Of a stretch of DNA of 64,000 nt, positions 9,155-18,774 are shown piece after piece (the first letter of the stretch is position 1; every line of letters begins with the position of its first letter). This DNA is from Lysobacterales bacterium (lineage in GTDB: Bacteria > Pseudomonadota > Gammaproteobacteria > Xanthomonadales > SZUA-36). The position numbers and the translations under genes are program-made. The stretch is from positions 1-64,000 of the forward strand of contig JABAAB010000078.1 of the NCBI GenBank assembly GCA_014238945.1, given 5' to 3'. The notes beneath the pieces are model-generated. The model worked only from the letters and a program-made list of their open reading frames with translations. It made no database searches and had not been told where the DNA came from.

Positions 9155-11377
9155 CTACGGTTGCAAATGCCGCTTGAAAAAGTCCAGGCGCATCTCGTTC
9201 AAATGGGTTCTTTCCGCTTCACCCCTGATGCCGTGACGCTTGCCCGGATAGGTCATCAGCTCAAATTGTTTTTTGGCTTGCTGCAGGGCGGCTATCAACT
9301 TGACCGAATTGTCGAAGAACACGTTGTCGTCCGCCATGCCATGGATCAACAACAAATTGCCTTCAAGACCATCCACATAACTGATGGGGCTGGATTGTTC
9401 GTAAAAATCACCCTCGGCTGGGTCCCCCATGTAGCGTTCGGTGTAATGGGTATCATAAAGACGCCAGTCGACCACCGGTGCACCGGCGATGCCGGCCTTG
9501 AAAATATCGGGTGCCTTGAACAGACACAGCAGGGTCATGTAACCACCGTAAGACCAGCCATAGACACCAATTCGATCGGGATCGACATAGGGCTTGTCCA
9601 TTAACCACCGGGCACCTGTGACCTGGTCATCGACTTCGATGTGGCCCATTTTCAGGTACAGGGGGTCATCGAAAGCGGTGCCCCGGTCACCGGTGCCGCG
9701 GTTGTCCACGGTGAATACCACGAAGCCATTTTGTGCCAGTACCTGATCCAAACCAACATTCCAGAATTTCTTGACCTGGGCACCACCCGGGCCGCCATAC
9801 AGGTAGACGATGGCCGGATATTGCTGTTTCGGATCAAACCCTGTGGGCAGGGTTAACTGGTATTGGAGTTCAACCTCATCCGGGGTTTTTATAACACCGT
9901 ATACCACGGGTCTGTGTTCAGACCAGTAAGGGTAGTACGGATGTTCTTCATCCAGATCATTTTCGGTGATATAGGTGAGAAGATTTCCATCCCGGTCGCG
10001 TATGGCGCTGTAAGGCGGACGACCGGGAGATTGCCCGTTGTCCACAAAGAATGAACCATCCGGTGCCACCGAGGCATTGTGCCAGCCTCCTTCCTGGGTC
10101 AGTCGGGTGACCACCCCATCACCCGCTAACGGTGCCCTGAACAGGTGCTGTTCGGTCGGAGTCACACTCCAACCGGTGAAATACACGAACCCATCCGTTT
10201 CATCCACGGCCTTGATGGCACCGCCCCGGCGTCCGGATTCTGCGACCGGCCAGTTACCCGAGGTCAATTGACGGACCAATTCACCATTCTTGTTATAAAG
10301 ATAAATATGGCGAAAGCCACTGCGTTCCGAGGACCAGGTAAAATGGCTGCCATCGGAATAAAAATTCAGGTCGCTGTGCAGGTTGATCCAGGTATCGGAA
10401 TTCTCTGTCAATACGACTTTCTGGTCGTAGCTAACCGGATCAACAAAAATCAGTTCAAGTCGTTTCTGGTCACGACTTTGACGCTGCAGTGCCAGTGTGC
10501 CATCCGGAGAAAATTTTACCCGTGGCAGATAGATGTCGCTGTTCTCCCCGAGGTCGACTTCCTGCCTGTCACCGCTGTTGATATCCATCACGAACAATTG
10601 CACGATGGGATTGGCCTCCCCGGCGAAGGGATAGCGTTGGGGTACGGTGGTAACGCCATCCGCACCGATTTCATAACGATTGACCAGTGTCACGCCCGAT
10701 TCATCGACCCTGGTAAACGCAATTCTTGCATCATCCTTTGACCACCAGTAACCGGTGAATCGGTACATTTCTTCCTGTGCTGCGAAATCGGCCATGCCAT
10801 AGGAAACAGGGCCGGCACCTTCCCGGGTCAGCGCTTTTTCTACACCGGTGGCAAGATCAATGATGTACAGGTTTTGCTCACGTATGAATGAGACGTGATT
10901 TCCTTCAGGTGAAATCTTCGCGCCGGTTTCGGTGGCCTCTGTTTCTGTCAGTTTGCGTGGTTTACCGCCAATTGGCAGGTAATACAGGTCACCGCCGAGT
11001 GGAAACAACAGGGCCTTTCCGTCGGGTGAGAAGCTGTATTCCACGATACCGGTGGCTGAAATTCTCTGCCGCTCACGCCGGGCCAGTTCCACCTCATCCA
11101 GCTCTTCTTCACCACCGAGCAGTTCGATACTGTCAACCAGTTTGCGCTTTTGTTGATCACCGATATGGTATTCCCACAGATCCTGTTGTTGCTTGTTTTC
11201 CTCCCGTCCCTGGAGGTAGGTGACCCGCTCACCATCGGGAGAAATCTGTACCCCCCGCGCAGTGGTACCGTTCAATGAAGGGCTGGCCTCGAGCCGGGCC
11301 ACGGTGAGTTTATCGGCCATGGCATGGGGTATCGAGAGGCTTGTCAACAGGGCAAGAACAGCGACTTGTTTTTTCAT
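9155..11377 (-). CDS. dipeptidyl-peptidase IV-type S9 serine peptidase, exported
   Basis: This periplasmic prolyl-type exopeptidase would release Xaa-Pro dipeptides. The chosen start (740 residues) begins MKKQVAVLALLTSLSIPHAMA, a standard signal peptide; a longer frame adds 12 residues but lacks a signal start. The N-terminal two thirds is an eight-bladed propeller with repeats such as ISPDGERVTYLQG and FSPDGKALLFP, including the DPP-IV active-site loop FAAQEEMYRFTGYWWSKDD. The C-terminal hydrolase carries GWSYGG (Ser about 609), HGMADDNV (Asp about 684) and KRHGI (His about 715). Length and order match gammaproteobacterial DPP-IV. It is a single gene, divergent from the broken gene beginning at 11585. 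Confidence 0.92.
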   Translation of the reverse strand: MKKQVAVLALLTSLSIPHAMADKLTVARLEASPSLNGTTARGVQISPDGERVTYLQGREENKQQQDLWEYHIGDQQKRKLVDSIELLGGEEELDEVELARRERQRISATGIVEYSFSPDGKALLFPLGGDLYYLPIGGKPRKLTETEATETGAKISPEGNHVSFIREQNLYIIDLATGVEKALTREGAGPVSYGMADFAAQEEMYRFTGYWWSKDDARIAFTRVDESGVTLVNRYEIGADGVTTVPQRYPFAGEANPIVQLFVMDINSGDRQEVDLGENSDIYLPRVKFSPDGTLALQRQSRDQKRLELIFVDPVSYDQKVVLTENSDTWINLHSDLNFYSDGSHFTWSSERSGFRHIYLYNKNGELVRQLTSGNWPVAESGRRGGAIKAVDETDGFVYFTGWSVTPTEQHLFRAPLAGDGVVTRLTQEGGWHNASVAPDGSFFVDNGQSPGRPPYSAIRDRDGNLLTYITENDLDEEHPYYPYWSEHRPVVYGVIKTPDEVELQYQLTLPTGFDPKQQYPAIVYLYGGPGGAQVKKFWNVGLDQVLAQNGFVVFTVDNRGTGDRGTAFDDPLYLKMGHIEVDDQVTGARWLMDKPYVDPDRIGVYGWSYGGYMTLLCLFKAPDIFKAGIAGAPVVDWRLYDTHYTERYMGDPAEGDFYEQSSPISYVDGLEGNLLLIHGMADDNVFFDNSVKLIAALQQAKKQFELMTYPGKRHGIRGEAERTHLNEMRLDFFKRHLQP

Positions 11378-11584
11378 ATTGATCTTCTTTGGATTGTCAT
11401 TTCGGGCTGACAACAGACCGAAGGCAACCGAGTATAGGGTGCCTCAGGATCATTTTCCATGTTGTACTTTTGAATGGCAACAAAGCCCCCCCGCCACACC
11501 TGGCCGGGTCAGAAATTCATTGTTCTGGTGTATATTTATTCCACTCATAGTGAAATCGCGGTAGCGGGAGCCGGAGGGCGTTCG

Positions 11585-12608
11585 ATGAAGTACCAAACGT
11601 TTTTTATGGCAGGAGCCACAGCAATCGTATTGTCTATGCCGGCTGTGCAGGCCAGGGAAGTGGTAAGAGAACCGGTAAGGACCTCAACCCATTTCGCCTT
11701 CTACAGTGACTTCGCCACCAACCTGAACGATGCACTGATAACCACGGGAAAGAACCGCAACGACGGCAAGCCGGAAATGTTTCAACTGGATGCCGGACGG
11801 GAGTGTATCAGCGCACTACCACCATCGGCACGTGAGGGTTGGAACCTGGCGGTCGACTACTATGCCCGGGTAATCTCCCCGGTCGAATGGAACGACCGGC
11901 AACAGTTCCTGCTACGCCAGGACCTGGCAGGAACCGGTCCTGATCTTGATGCAAGAGCACAACGATTCGCTGATATGGCAGAACATTTCAGGGCAGTGAC
12001 CACCACGGTTTACGGGGAGTGCCAATGGCGGGAACAGGATGCCAAGAACCGCGAATGGATCTTCATGCTGGACACCAGGGTGGATTTGCACGGTGCAGCG
12101 ATCTCAAGAAAGCTGGAGAATCTGTATGGCACCCCCTGGCACGGTCTGCCGCTGCGGGTCGATCTGGTCCCATTTGCACTGCCACACGGCGCCAATTCGA
12201 TCTACCTAACGCCTGAAGGCGGTCACCTGCTGGTTTCAGATTCCATCGATGAACGCCATGCCCTGGAAATTATCTTTCACGAAGCATCACACACGATTGC
12301 CGCCTCCGGGCGGAAGGACCCCGCTCAAGACGACCGCGAACGAACTTGACCTGGATCTTCCGGGTGATCTTTGGCACGTAGTGTTGTTTTACATGACTGG
12401 TGAGACCGTGCGTCGTACCCTGGTAGCGTCCGGTGCTGAGAACTACCGTATTTACATGGATGATCAGGGTCTGTGGGACGGACGCTGGGGCTGTTATCGC
12501 GGCGCCATTAAAGAAGTTTTGCCGGTATACATCGACGGCGAAATCTCACTGTCCGAGGCAGCCAGGGACCTTCTGAAAATTCTGGCAGAGACCGACTCTT
12601 CAAATTAG
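11585..12608 (+). pseudogene. frameshifted exported protein with metalloprotease-like HEASH motif
   Basis: The true start is the ATG after a GGAGGG site; it gives a signal peptide ending AVQA and a soluble periplasmic protein. The reading frame contains IIFHEASHTIA (an HExxH zinc-ligand pattern) near residue 240, then runs out of frame into a stop at 12349. A second frame, open to TAA at 12608, continues naturally as GGRTPLKTTANELDLDLPGDLWHVVLFYMTGETVRRTL. The phase change needs one extra base (or two lost) between about 12296 and 12325. Without it the product would be about 340 residues. Either a real frameshift or a sequencing error is possible. The family is not recognised beyond a zincin-like motif. 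Confidence 0.65.
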
Positions 12609-12638
12609 GTGACAAACCGGTAACCGCGCTGAGGGGGT

Positions 12639-13049
12639 TCATACCACCGGGGTGTGTTCAGATAGCCAGTCTATGACCACCGCCACGCGTACCACGTGCC
12701 TCTAATCCTGGTGGACGAGTACCCGTAGTCCCCGCACCATTTCAGGCTCTTTGCCAGAAATCCTTGGCAGGGCGGGATCGCTCTGACCCCGCACATCCGG
12801 AATCAGGCCCTTGCCGAGGCCGGCACGCACCGCCTGGTAGACCAGTCCCGCATCATTCGCCTCAAAAGCAAATGATTCACCTGCAGCACAGGCCTTTTCC
12901 TGCGAGGCCTGAGGTTGTGAGCAATTGAAGTCATCCACGTAACCAACCCACGGCAGACTGTCCACATCCGTTTTGCTGGAGCATCGTGTGAATACCCGAA
13001 ACTGGGAACTCAAAGACGCGGCGCATGCCTGTTTCACAAGTCTCGTCAA
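12639..13049 (-). pseudogene. LysR-family regulator, C-terminal remnant with amber stop
   Basis: The frame encodes the end of a LysR effector-binding domain: SSQFRVFTRCSSKTDVDSLPWVGYVDD, then ANDAGLVYQAVRAGLGKGLIPD and MVRGLRVLVHQD. A TAG at 12702-12704 interrupts it. Reading through gives RHVVRVAVVIDWLSEHTPVV and a natural TGA, exactly the kind of tail LysR proteins end with. The helix-turn-helix half and the first part of the effector domain are missing; beyond about 13050 the DNA instead carries another gene fragment on the opposite strand. This is therefore a truncated and nonsense-mutated relic. Confidence 0.7.
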
Positions 13050-13085
13050 TGGTCCTGAAACTGAAGATCCCGTCCACGATACCGT

Positions 13086-13433
13086 ATGGAGGGACCTGGG
13101 CGATTCGAGGTCAATGTGGCCAACCCCGACCCATTGCCCAATTCATTCCAATCGATCTGGCTCAGTAACAATGACGGGGAGCAATTACTGGCCCGGGGTC
13201 TTGAAACGGTTACGCTTGACAACCAGCAACAGGTTGTACTTGGATCATTTCTTGACTTCGGTATCAGTGAAGACGGATCCGGCAACGAAGATGGCAATCC
13301 CTCGGCCCTTAGCGACAATGACCAGGTAGTTTTCAGAACCACCATCGATGGTGTGAGGGCCATATTGATCACACCCGGACGCGGTGATCTACTGTTCAGT
13401 GATGGCTTTGAAGGTGATGGCGATGGTCCATGA
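13086..13433 (+). pseudogene. C-terminal fragment of a secreted choice-of-anchor-type protein
   Basis: The 115-residue open frame resembles the end of large exported beta-sandwich proteins (DUF7453-type): LETVTLDNQQQVVLGSFLDFGISEDGSGNEDGNPSALSDNDQVVFRTTIDGVRAILITPGRG, closing with LLFSDGFEGDGDGP. The alternation of D-N/D-Q-VVF repeats and the terminal DGFE tag are typical of gammaproteobacterial surface proteins. No signal peptide, ribosome site or upstream portion is present, so the N-terminal bulk has been lost. The left edge coincides with the edge of the LysR relic, suggesting one deletion or rearrangement joined them. Confidence 0.5.
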
Positions 13434-13460
13434 CGTCAACTCCGTTAACATGAATTGACG

Positions 13461-13823
13461 TCAGTTCGCAAAGCCTGCGCTCAGAATCTTCTTCCGGCCC
13501 ATCCGTATCCCCTTGAATCCCAACACCAGAATGCTGGCGATGTTGTTTATGGGTGAAAAGACAAACGCCAGCCAACCTTCACCCAGGTCAATCAGTGAAA
13601 TGGTAAGCAACTGCGATGCGAGTTGTGCAAATCCCTGAACGGGCAACGCCAAAAACCATGCAAATATTGCCACGATCAATCCCACACCGGCCCAGACCAA
13701 CCTATTGCGGTTTCGAAGCCTGCGGGTATGAAGCATGACCTCGGCAGTGAATTTTTCCGGGTCCAGATCCTGACGAGCCTCCTCGAATAGAGACTGTAAA
13801 TACAGAGTCCCATCGTCTGTCAT
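13461..13823 (-). CDS. small membrane protein, probable anti-sigma partner
   Basis: This 120-residue protein has a soluble N-terminal helix pair (TLYLQSLFEEARQDLDPEKFTAEVMLHTRRLRNRNR) and then two or three hydrophobic helices (about residues 42-62, 66-84 and 86-104). Its ATG overlaps the TGA of the upstream sigma fragment by four bases, the usual arrangement of an ECF sigma factor and its membrane anti-sigma factor. The assignment rests on this context and topology, not on a recognised zinc-finger motif. With the sigma partner truncated, the gene may now be without purpose although its own frame is intact. Confidence 0.5.
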   Translation of the reverse strand: MTDDGTLYLQSLFEEARQDLDPEKFTAEVMLHTRRLRNRNRLVWAGVGLIVAIFAWFLALPVQGFAQLASQLLTISLIDLGEGWLAFVFSPINNIASILVLGFKGIRMGRKKILSAGFAN

Positions 13824-14097
13824 GATGATTTCTCCGATACTTGATCGTCCACATAAGTGGACAACATTTGCTGTAAGCGTTTGGCGCCCCGTTTGATATG
13901 GGACTTGACCGTTCCCAGCGGCAGATCCATGACCTCCGAGATTTCCGGGTGACTCAGGCCTTCATGATAGGCAAGCACGACACACAGCCGAACCGGGTTG
14001 GGCAGTTCCGCCAGGGCACTGTCCAGATCCATACCTGCGCTGGTTTTATCGTGTTGTTCAAGATCCATGTCCTCAAGTTCATCGGCCGCGCGCAGCG
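13820..14097 (-). pseudogene. ECF sigma factor reduced to region 4
   Basis: The frame keeps a good sigma region 4: LAELPNPVRLCVVLAYHEGLSHPEISEVMDLPLGTVKSHIKRGAKRLQQML, whose helix-turn-helix would contact a -35 element. Upstream the frame extends in phase through a linker (ALRAADELEDMDLEQHD) to a TGA, but region 2, needed for -10 recognition and core binding, is absent. The DNA there instead encodes the end of a methyltransferase gene on the same strand. An ECF sigma factor is normally about 170-200 residues; this one has about 90. It is therefore probably a deletion product, although a stand-alone region-4 protein cannot be fully excluded. Confidence 0.65.
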
Positions 14098-14102
14098 CAT
14101 CA

Positions 14103-14353
14103 TTATATCCATCTTCGCACTCGCTTCAGATACTCCCGGTAACTCTCTCCAAACAGTGACTTCAGCGTCTTTTCTTCTGGTCAGATCTGAAATTGATTCA
14201 GATAGGCGGCAAATAATACCGGCAGCAAAGCGCTAAACAAATTGCCAAGAAACAACGCCAAACCAGCCAGCATATGCAGGAACCCGAGATACATGGGGTT
14301 GCGGGTAAATCGGTACATGCCTGCTATTACCAGTGATGTAGCCTTACCCGATA
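14103..14353 (-). pseudogene. isoprenylcysteine carboxyl methyltransferase-family remnant
   Basis: Minus-strand translation gives ATSLVIAGMYRFTRNPMYLG followed by a hydrophobic segment FLHMLAGLALFLGNLFSALLPVLFAAYLNQFQI. An in-frame TGA comes next, then PEEKTLKSLFGESYREYLKRVRRWI and a TAA. The RxTRNPMYLG and PEE..L..xFGexYxxYxxRVxRWI motifs are diagnostic of the ICMT/PEMT-like membrane methyltransferase family. The first half of the protein is missing (a TAA lies just upstream) and the internal stop disrupts what remains. It is too broken for automated gene callers, but the family signature is strong. Confidence 0.7.
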
Positions 14354-14362
14354 ATTATTGTT

Positions 14363-17017
14363 TCAGCGACTAAGCCACTTGGCGATGGTTTCGAACAGGT
14401 TGATGGGCTCGACCGGTTTGGCGACAAAATCAACCATACCGGCCTTGACGCACTGTTGACGATCCTCTTCGAAGATATTGGCAGACATTGCCAGGATGGG
14501 CATATCATTGGTGCCGGTTTTGGAATCTGTCAAAGACCTTATTCTGCGTGTCGCCTCAAGACCATCCATTTCGGGCATCTGTACATCCATCAGCACCAGG
14601 TCGTATACATTTTCGCGGACCGCGGCTACGGCCATCACACCGTCCTGCGCCGTGTCAACATCCAGACCCGCGCCGGTCAATAATTCCAGTGCAACCTCGA
14701 GGTTGATGTCATTGTCCTCCACAAGCAGGATTCGTGCTCCTTCGTGAACTGAACGCAGTTTCTCCTCTGCTTCTGCTGCGTCGACAGAGGCAGGGTTGCG
14801 CTGGGCGCTATCGCCCAGGCCAAACCAGGCGGTAAACCAAAACGTACTGCCCAGACCCGGCTTGCTCTCCACACCCGCCTCTCCACCCATTAATTGCGCC
14901 AGGTGTCGGGTGATTGCCAGTCCTAACCCGGTGCCACCGTACTCACGTGTCGTTGAAGTGTCAGCCTGTTGAAAAGCCTCAAACAGACCGGAGAGTTTGT
15001 CGGAATCAATACCAATGCCTGAATCCTGCATCTCAAACTTTACCAGGATATCATTGCCTCTTTCGTTCAGTTTTTTGGCACGTAGAAAAATCTTTCCTTT
15101 GGCAGTGAATTTGACCGCATTACTGACATAATTGATCAGGGATTGGGATAGACGTGTCGGGTCGCCCCTGAGCCAATCAGGCACATCCTCACGTTCGATA
15201 ATGAAGGTCAGACCCTTGGCTGTTATCTGCGACTTGAGCAATGACTGAATTTGATCAAATATTGTCTCAAGGTGGAAATCTGTTTGCTCCAGGCTTAACT
15301 TTCCCGACTCGATCTTGGACAAATCCAGTATGTCGTTGATGATGGAGAGCAAGTGGGCGGCGGCGATGTCAATCTTGGACAGGCGGTTCAACTGGTCCGT
15401 TGTGGGGTCGCCGCGTTTTAAAAGATGGGTAAGGCCGATAATCGCATTCATTGGGGTACGGATTTCATGACTCATATTGGCCAGGAATGCGCTCTTGGCC
15501 TGGGTTGCCGCCTCGACAACCTGCAGTTCAACCTCTGCTTGTTTGACCTCTGTAATGTCCTGCAACGTACCTTTCGTGGCAATGCGGTCACCCAGGGTAT
15601 TGCGAATCACCCTGCTGAATTTGCGCACGAAGCGGGTATTTCCGCCCTTGTCCAGTATTCGATATTCCAGTCGTGCTCCATCATCCTTTTTACTGGCCTC
15701 TTTCACCTTTGCCCAATCTTCCGGATAAATGGTTTCCCAGGACTTTTCCAAATTGCCAAAACGCTCCAGAAACTCTTCCACGCTGTAACCATGGATACGC
15801 GCATATTCCTCTGAAATTACGGTATATTCACCCTTAACCTCGTCCGCATACCAATGCCCCAGGTGGGCTACCTTGGCAGCCTGTCTAAACTGACGTTCAC
15901 GTTCCCGCAAGTTCTCCCCGGCAGCCTCGGCCCGCTGCCGGGCTTCCTTCAGCAACACGGTCCGTTCCTCAACAAGTTCCTCGAGGTGATGGCGATGATC
16001 GTTCAGTTCCTCCGCTAGTTGTTTTTTTTCCGTAATGTCTTCCTGAACCGCCACATAATGTGTAATCTCACCATCGGGTTCACTCATCGGTGCAATGCGG
16101 GCCATTTCGATGTACTCACTGCCATCTTTGCGTTGACTACAGAATTCCCCTTTCCATGGCAGCCCCTTTTTCAGCGCAGCCCACAATTCATCGTATGTCT
16201 CTGTTGCTGTCTTGTCCGAATGTGTGATTCTTGGATTCTGACCGATCAACTCTTCCCGACTGTAGCCACTGGCATTCACATATGCATCATTGACGTATTC
16301 AATCTCAGCATCGAGATTGATAATTAAAATACTTTCCGGACTCTGCTCCACAGCAAGCGCCAATTTGCGTAGTTCACTCTTGGTATGCCGTTGTTTCTGT
16401 TGATGATCGTAGAATTCCTTAATGCCCTGCAAATAAGTCTTTTTCGCCTGTCCGCCGTCCTGGACGAGAAAAGCCATCAACAATAAGTAGCCGAGAATGA
16501 GCGCCGCCTTGAATGGTCCGCCAACCAGAAATACTGAATAACCAAATGGCCCCAATACGCAGACCAGGAAAATCAGGTGGGCACTGCGCCGCACCGACAA
16601 TGCACTGGTTGAGGCGGCAATGACACCGGCGGACAGTACAATAGTGAGAACAATTTCCTGGGAGGCCCAATACTTGTGAATAACCATCGCGGCCAACACA
16701 CCAAGTGCCAGGCTTTGTAAGGCGGTAAGTACACTGAACTGAATCACGGCCTTTTCACCGATACGCTCATAACGTTCTTCAAAGCCCAACGCGAACCAAA
16801 CCCTGACCACACCCATCAAAATCAGCAGTGTTGCCTCGGTAGCCGCCCACCACCCGTAGTCCATAAGGATGGGTGTCCCTATCAGCATGATCAATGAAAT
16901 CAGAACATATACCGGTGCACCAAGTAATGAGCGACGCCCCAACTCAAGCGCGGAGGCCTGGTCCATGAAGGATTGTAGTTGCGGTATATGGTCTGATTTT
17001 TGTTCGGCTTCTTGCAA
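14363..17017 (-). CDS. hybrid sensor histidine kinase (MASE-like TM, PAS-PAS, HisKA, HATPase, REC)
   Basis: This is an 884-residue inner-membrane sensor. Residues 30-190 form about six helices; two PAS domains follow at about 215-345 ([23 protein letters not shown]..., closing with DITEKKQ) and 375-500 (closing with [10 protein letters not shown]), with a coiled coil between them. The HisKA domain carries [13 protein letters not shown] (His near 525). The ATPase has [24 protein letters not shown] and GGTGLGL. The C-terminal receiver has [18 protein letters not shown] and the Lys of FVAKPVEP, all intact. The phosphorelay needs an Hpt partner not seen here. A CheY-like gene lies 62 bases upstream on the same strand and may be co-transcribed. 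Confidence 0.93.
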   Translation of the reverse strand: MQEAEQKSDHIPQLQSFMDQASALELGRRSLLGAPVYVLISLIMLIGTPILMDYGWWAATEATLLILMGVVRVWFALGFEERYERIGEKAVIQFSVLTALQSLALGVLAAMVIHKYWASQEIVLTIVLSAGVIAASTSALSVRRSAHLIFLVCVLGPFGYSVFLVGGPFKAALILGYLLLMAFLVQDGGQAKKTYLQGIKEFYDHQQKQRHTKSELRKLALAVEQSPESILIINLDAEIEYVNDAYVNASGYSREELIGQNPRITHSDKTATETYDELWAALKKGLPWKGEFCSQRKDGSEYIEMARIAPMSEPDGEITHYVAVQEDITEKKQLAEELNDHRHHLEELVEERTVLLKEARQRAEAAGENLRERERQFRQAAKVAHLGHWYADEVKGEYTVISEEYARIHGYSVEEFLERFGNLEKSWETIYPEDWAKVKEASKKDDGARLEYRILDKGGNTRFVRKFSRVIRNTLGDRIATKGTLQDITEVKQAEVELQVVEAATQAKSAFLANMSHEIRTPMNAIIGLTHLLKRGDPTTDQLNRLSKIDIAAAHLLSIINDILDLSKIESGKLSLEQTDFHLETIFDQIQSLLKSQITAKGLTFIIEREDVPDWLRGDPTRLSQSLINYVSNAVKFTAKGKIFLRAKKLNERGNDILVKFEMQDSGIGIDSDKLSGLFEAFQQADTSTTREYGGTGLGLAITRHLAQLMGGEAGVESKPGLGSTFWFTAWFGLGDSAQRNPASVDAAEAEEKLRSVHEGARILLVEDNDINLEVALELLTGAGLDVDTAQDGVMAVAAVRENVYDLVLMDVQMPEMDGLEATRRIRSLTDSKTGTNDMPILAMSANIFEEDRQQCVKAGMVDFVAKPVEPINLFETIAKWLSR

Positions 17018-17079
17018 AATTCATCCTAAATTATTAACTATCGCGCGACCCTGTACTCGGTGGTGCCCGCCCGATAGGT

Positions 17080-17442
17080 TCAGCTTTTCATTACCTGGTT
17101 TATGACTTTCAAAAGTTTTAAATGTCCGTCAAATTTTGCAACAAATGCTTTCGCCCCTGCTTGCAATACTCTTTCTTCCAGCTTGTGGTCACTCGATCCT
17201 GAAATCATTATTATCCTGGCATCAGGATCGTGACGGATTATTTCCTTGAGTGCGTCTTCACCGGATTTGTTTTCCATCAGGTGGTCCATGGTGACAAGTT
17301 CCGGTTGCAGATTTTTGTATAAAGACAAGGCCAGCACACCATCTTCAGCGTCCCCAACTACTTCATGTCCACTTTTTTCGAATAAATCCCTTAATCTGGC
17401 ACGGGCGAAAGTGGAATCGTCCACTATCAATATTTTTGCCAT
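17080..17442 (-). CDS. CheY-like single-domain response regulator
   Basis: This 120-residue receiver has no output domain. It shows MAKILIVDDSTFARARLRDLF (acidic pair near residues 8-9), the phospho-acceptor in LVTMDHLM (Asp near 53), the switch Ser in IIMISGSSD, and the conserved Lys in AFVAKFDG. It begins the minus-strand message that continues into the hybrid kinase, so it is a natural phosphorylation partner or branch of that system. Lacking a DNA-binding or cyclase domain, it would act through protein contacts. The sequence gives no hint of the target. Confidence 0.9.
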   Translation of the reverse strand: MAKILIVDDSTFARARLRDLFEKSGHEVVGDAEDGVLALSLYKNLQPELVTMDHLMENKSGEDALKEIIRHDPDARIIMISGSSDHKLEERVLQAGAKAFVAKFDGHLKLLKVINQVMKS

Positions 17443-17652
17443 AAAACAAAATCCTTTTATTTTTTGGACCAGGTTCCAACAGTTGTGTGGTATTGACGGC
17501 TTGTTCCCATGACCACCCCCACAGAGTCTTCGGCAGGTAAACTACAACAAACAAAGACTTCCCCAACAGTTAATTACAATCCCTCAATGAGTATAAGCCA
17601 GAAAATAGCCTCTCACCAGAATTTGGGCAATATCTCGGGGGGTCGTACCCGC

Positions 17653-18774
17653 TTAACGTACCGGTAAGTAGCCGCCATCCAGTCCTTTTTTCGAGTACAC
17701 GATCTGCCAAAGCTGGTTGCGTCTGGCGCGTGCAGACCCCGCTGCAGAGAGCAGCCAGTAGGTCCACATACGATACCATCGACTGTCATAACCGAGTTTT
17801 TCCAGTTGTTCCCGATTGGCCTTCACATTATCCACCCAGGCCATGATGGTGGGATCATAATCGGGACCGAAATTATGCCAGTCTTCCATGATGAATATGC
17901 CCTGCGTGGCTGCATCGATCTGCTTTTGTAATGGCAGATAGCCATTGGGAAATATGTACTTGATGGTCCAGGGATCGGCCTGCAGGTCGGGCGTATTGGT
18001 GCCAATGGTATGCAACAGAAACAACCCATCTTCTTCGAGGCATCGATCAACGGTGGTCATGAAGGTTCTATAATTCTTGTGTCCAACGGCCTCGAACATG
18101 CCAATGGAAACTACCCGGTCAAAACGGCCTTCGACATCACGGTAATCCTGGAAACGCAGATCTACATCAAGTCCTTGACACAATTCACTACCCAGCTCTA
18201 TCTGTTCCTTTGACACGGTTACACCAACGACTTTTACACCATAATTCTGTGCGGCATAGCGGGCAAAACTGCCCCAGCCACAGCCGATATCCAAAACTCG
18301 CATACCGGGTTTCAAACTCAACTTACGACAAACAAGATCCATTTTTGCCCGTTGCGCATCTCCAAGATTATCTGCCTCACGCCAGTAGCCGCAGGTATAG
18401 GCCATGGTGTCATCCAACATCAACAGGAACAGGTCATTGCCCATATCATAATGATGCTCACCCACCTGGAAGGCACGACGCTTGCTCTGCAGATTGACCA
18501 TCTTTGACCACAGAACCGGCCACAACAGACTCAACACAGAGATCTTGTTCTCAAGACCCGCGCGCAATACCTTGTAAATGAACACATCGATCTGTTCGCA
18601 ATCCCACAGACCATCCATGTAGGTTTCACCCAACGCGATTGAGCCCTGCCCCAGCAGCCGCCGGTAAAATTCCTTGCTGGACACCTTAAGGTCCCATGGG
18701 TGAACTCCATCTACACCAACATCGGCCAGGGCCAGGATGTCCCTGACGGTTTTTTCCGCTTTATCCATTGCCAT
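17653..18774 (-). CDS. cfa: cyclopropane-fatty-acyl-phospholipid synthase
   Basis: This SAM-dependent enzyme methylenates cis double bonds of membrane phospholipid acyl chains, usually on entry into stationary phase or under stress. The protein (373 residues from the chosen start, which follows a GAGGAA site; a longer frame adds 13) has the N-terminal lipid-binding part. The methyltransferase follows, with VLDIGCGWGSFARYAAQNYGVKVVGVTVSKEQ (SAM loop), VSIGMFEAVGHKNYRTFM and the C-terminal YDPTIMAWVDNVKANREQ and RMWTYWLLSAAGSARARRNQLWQIVYSK motifs. E. coli Cfa is 382 residues, so it is full length. The ATG overlaps the end of the GST-like gene by 14 bases, so the two are translationally linked. 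Confidence 0.93.
   Translation of the reverse strand: MAMDKAEKTVRDILALADVGVDGVHPWDLKVSSKEFYRRLLGQGSIALGETYMDGLWDCEQIDVFIYKVLRAGLENKISVLSLLWPVLWSKMVNLQSKRRAFQVGEHHYDMGNDLFLLMLDDTMAYTCGYWREADNLGDAQRAKMDLVCRKLSLKPGMRVLDIGCGWGSFARYAAQNYGVKVVGVTVSKEQIELGSELCQGLDVDLRFQDYRDVEGRFDRVVSIGMFEAVGHKNYRTFMTTVDRCLEEDGLFLLHTIGTNTPDLQADPWTIKYIFPNGYLPLQKQIDAATQGIFIMEDWHNFGPDYDPTIMAWVDNVKANREQLEKLGYDSRWYRMWTYWLLSAAGSARARRNQLWQIVYSKKGLDGGYLPVR

Noticed and set aside
8963-9604. Plus-strand frame of 213 residues overlapping the DPP-IV gene end
   Set aside because: Mostly antisense to a well-supported peptidase, with His/Gln-rich shadow composition and no domain.
10145-10741. Plus-strand frame of 198 residues within the DPP-IV gene
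   Set aside because: Antisense shadow of the propeller domain; no ribosome site or family.
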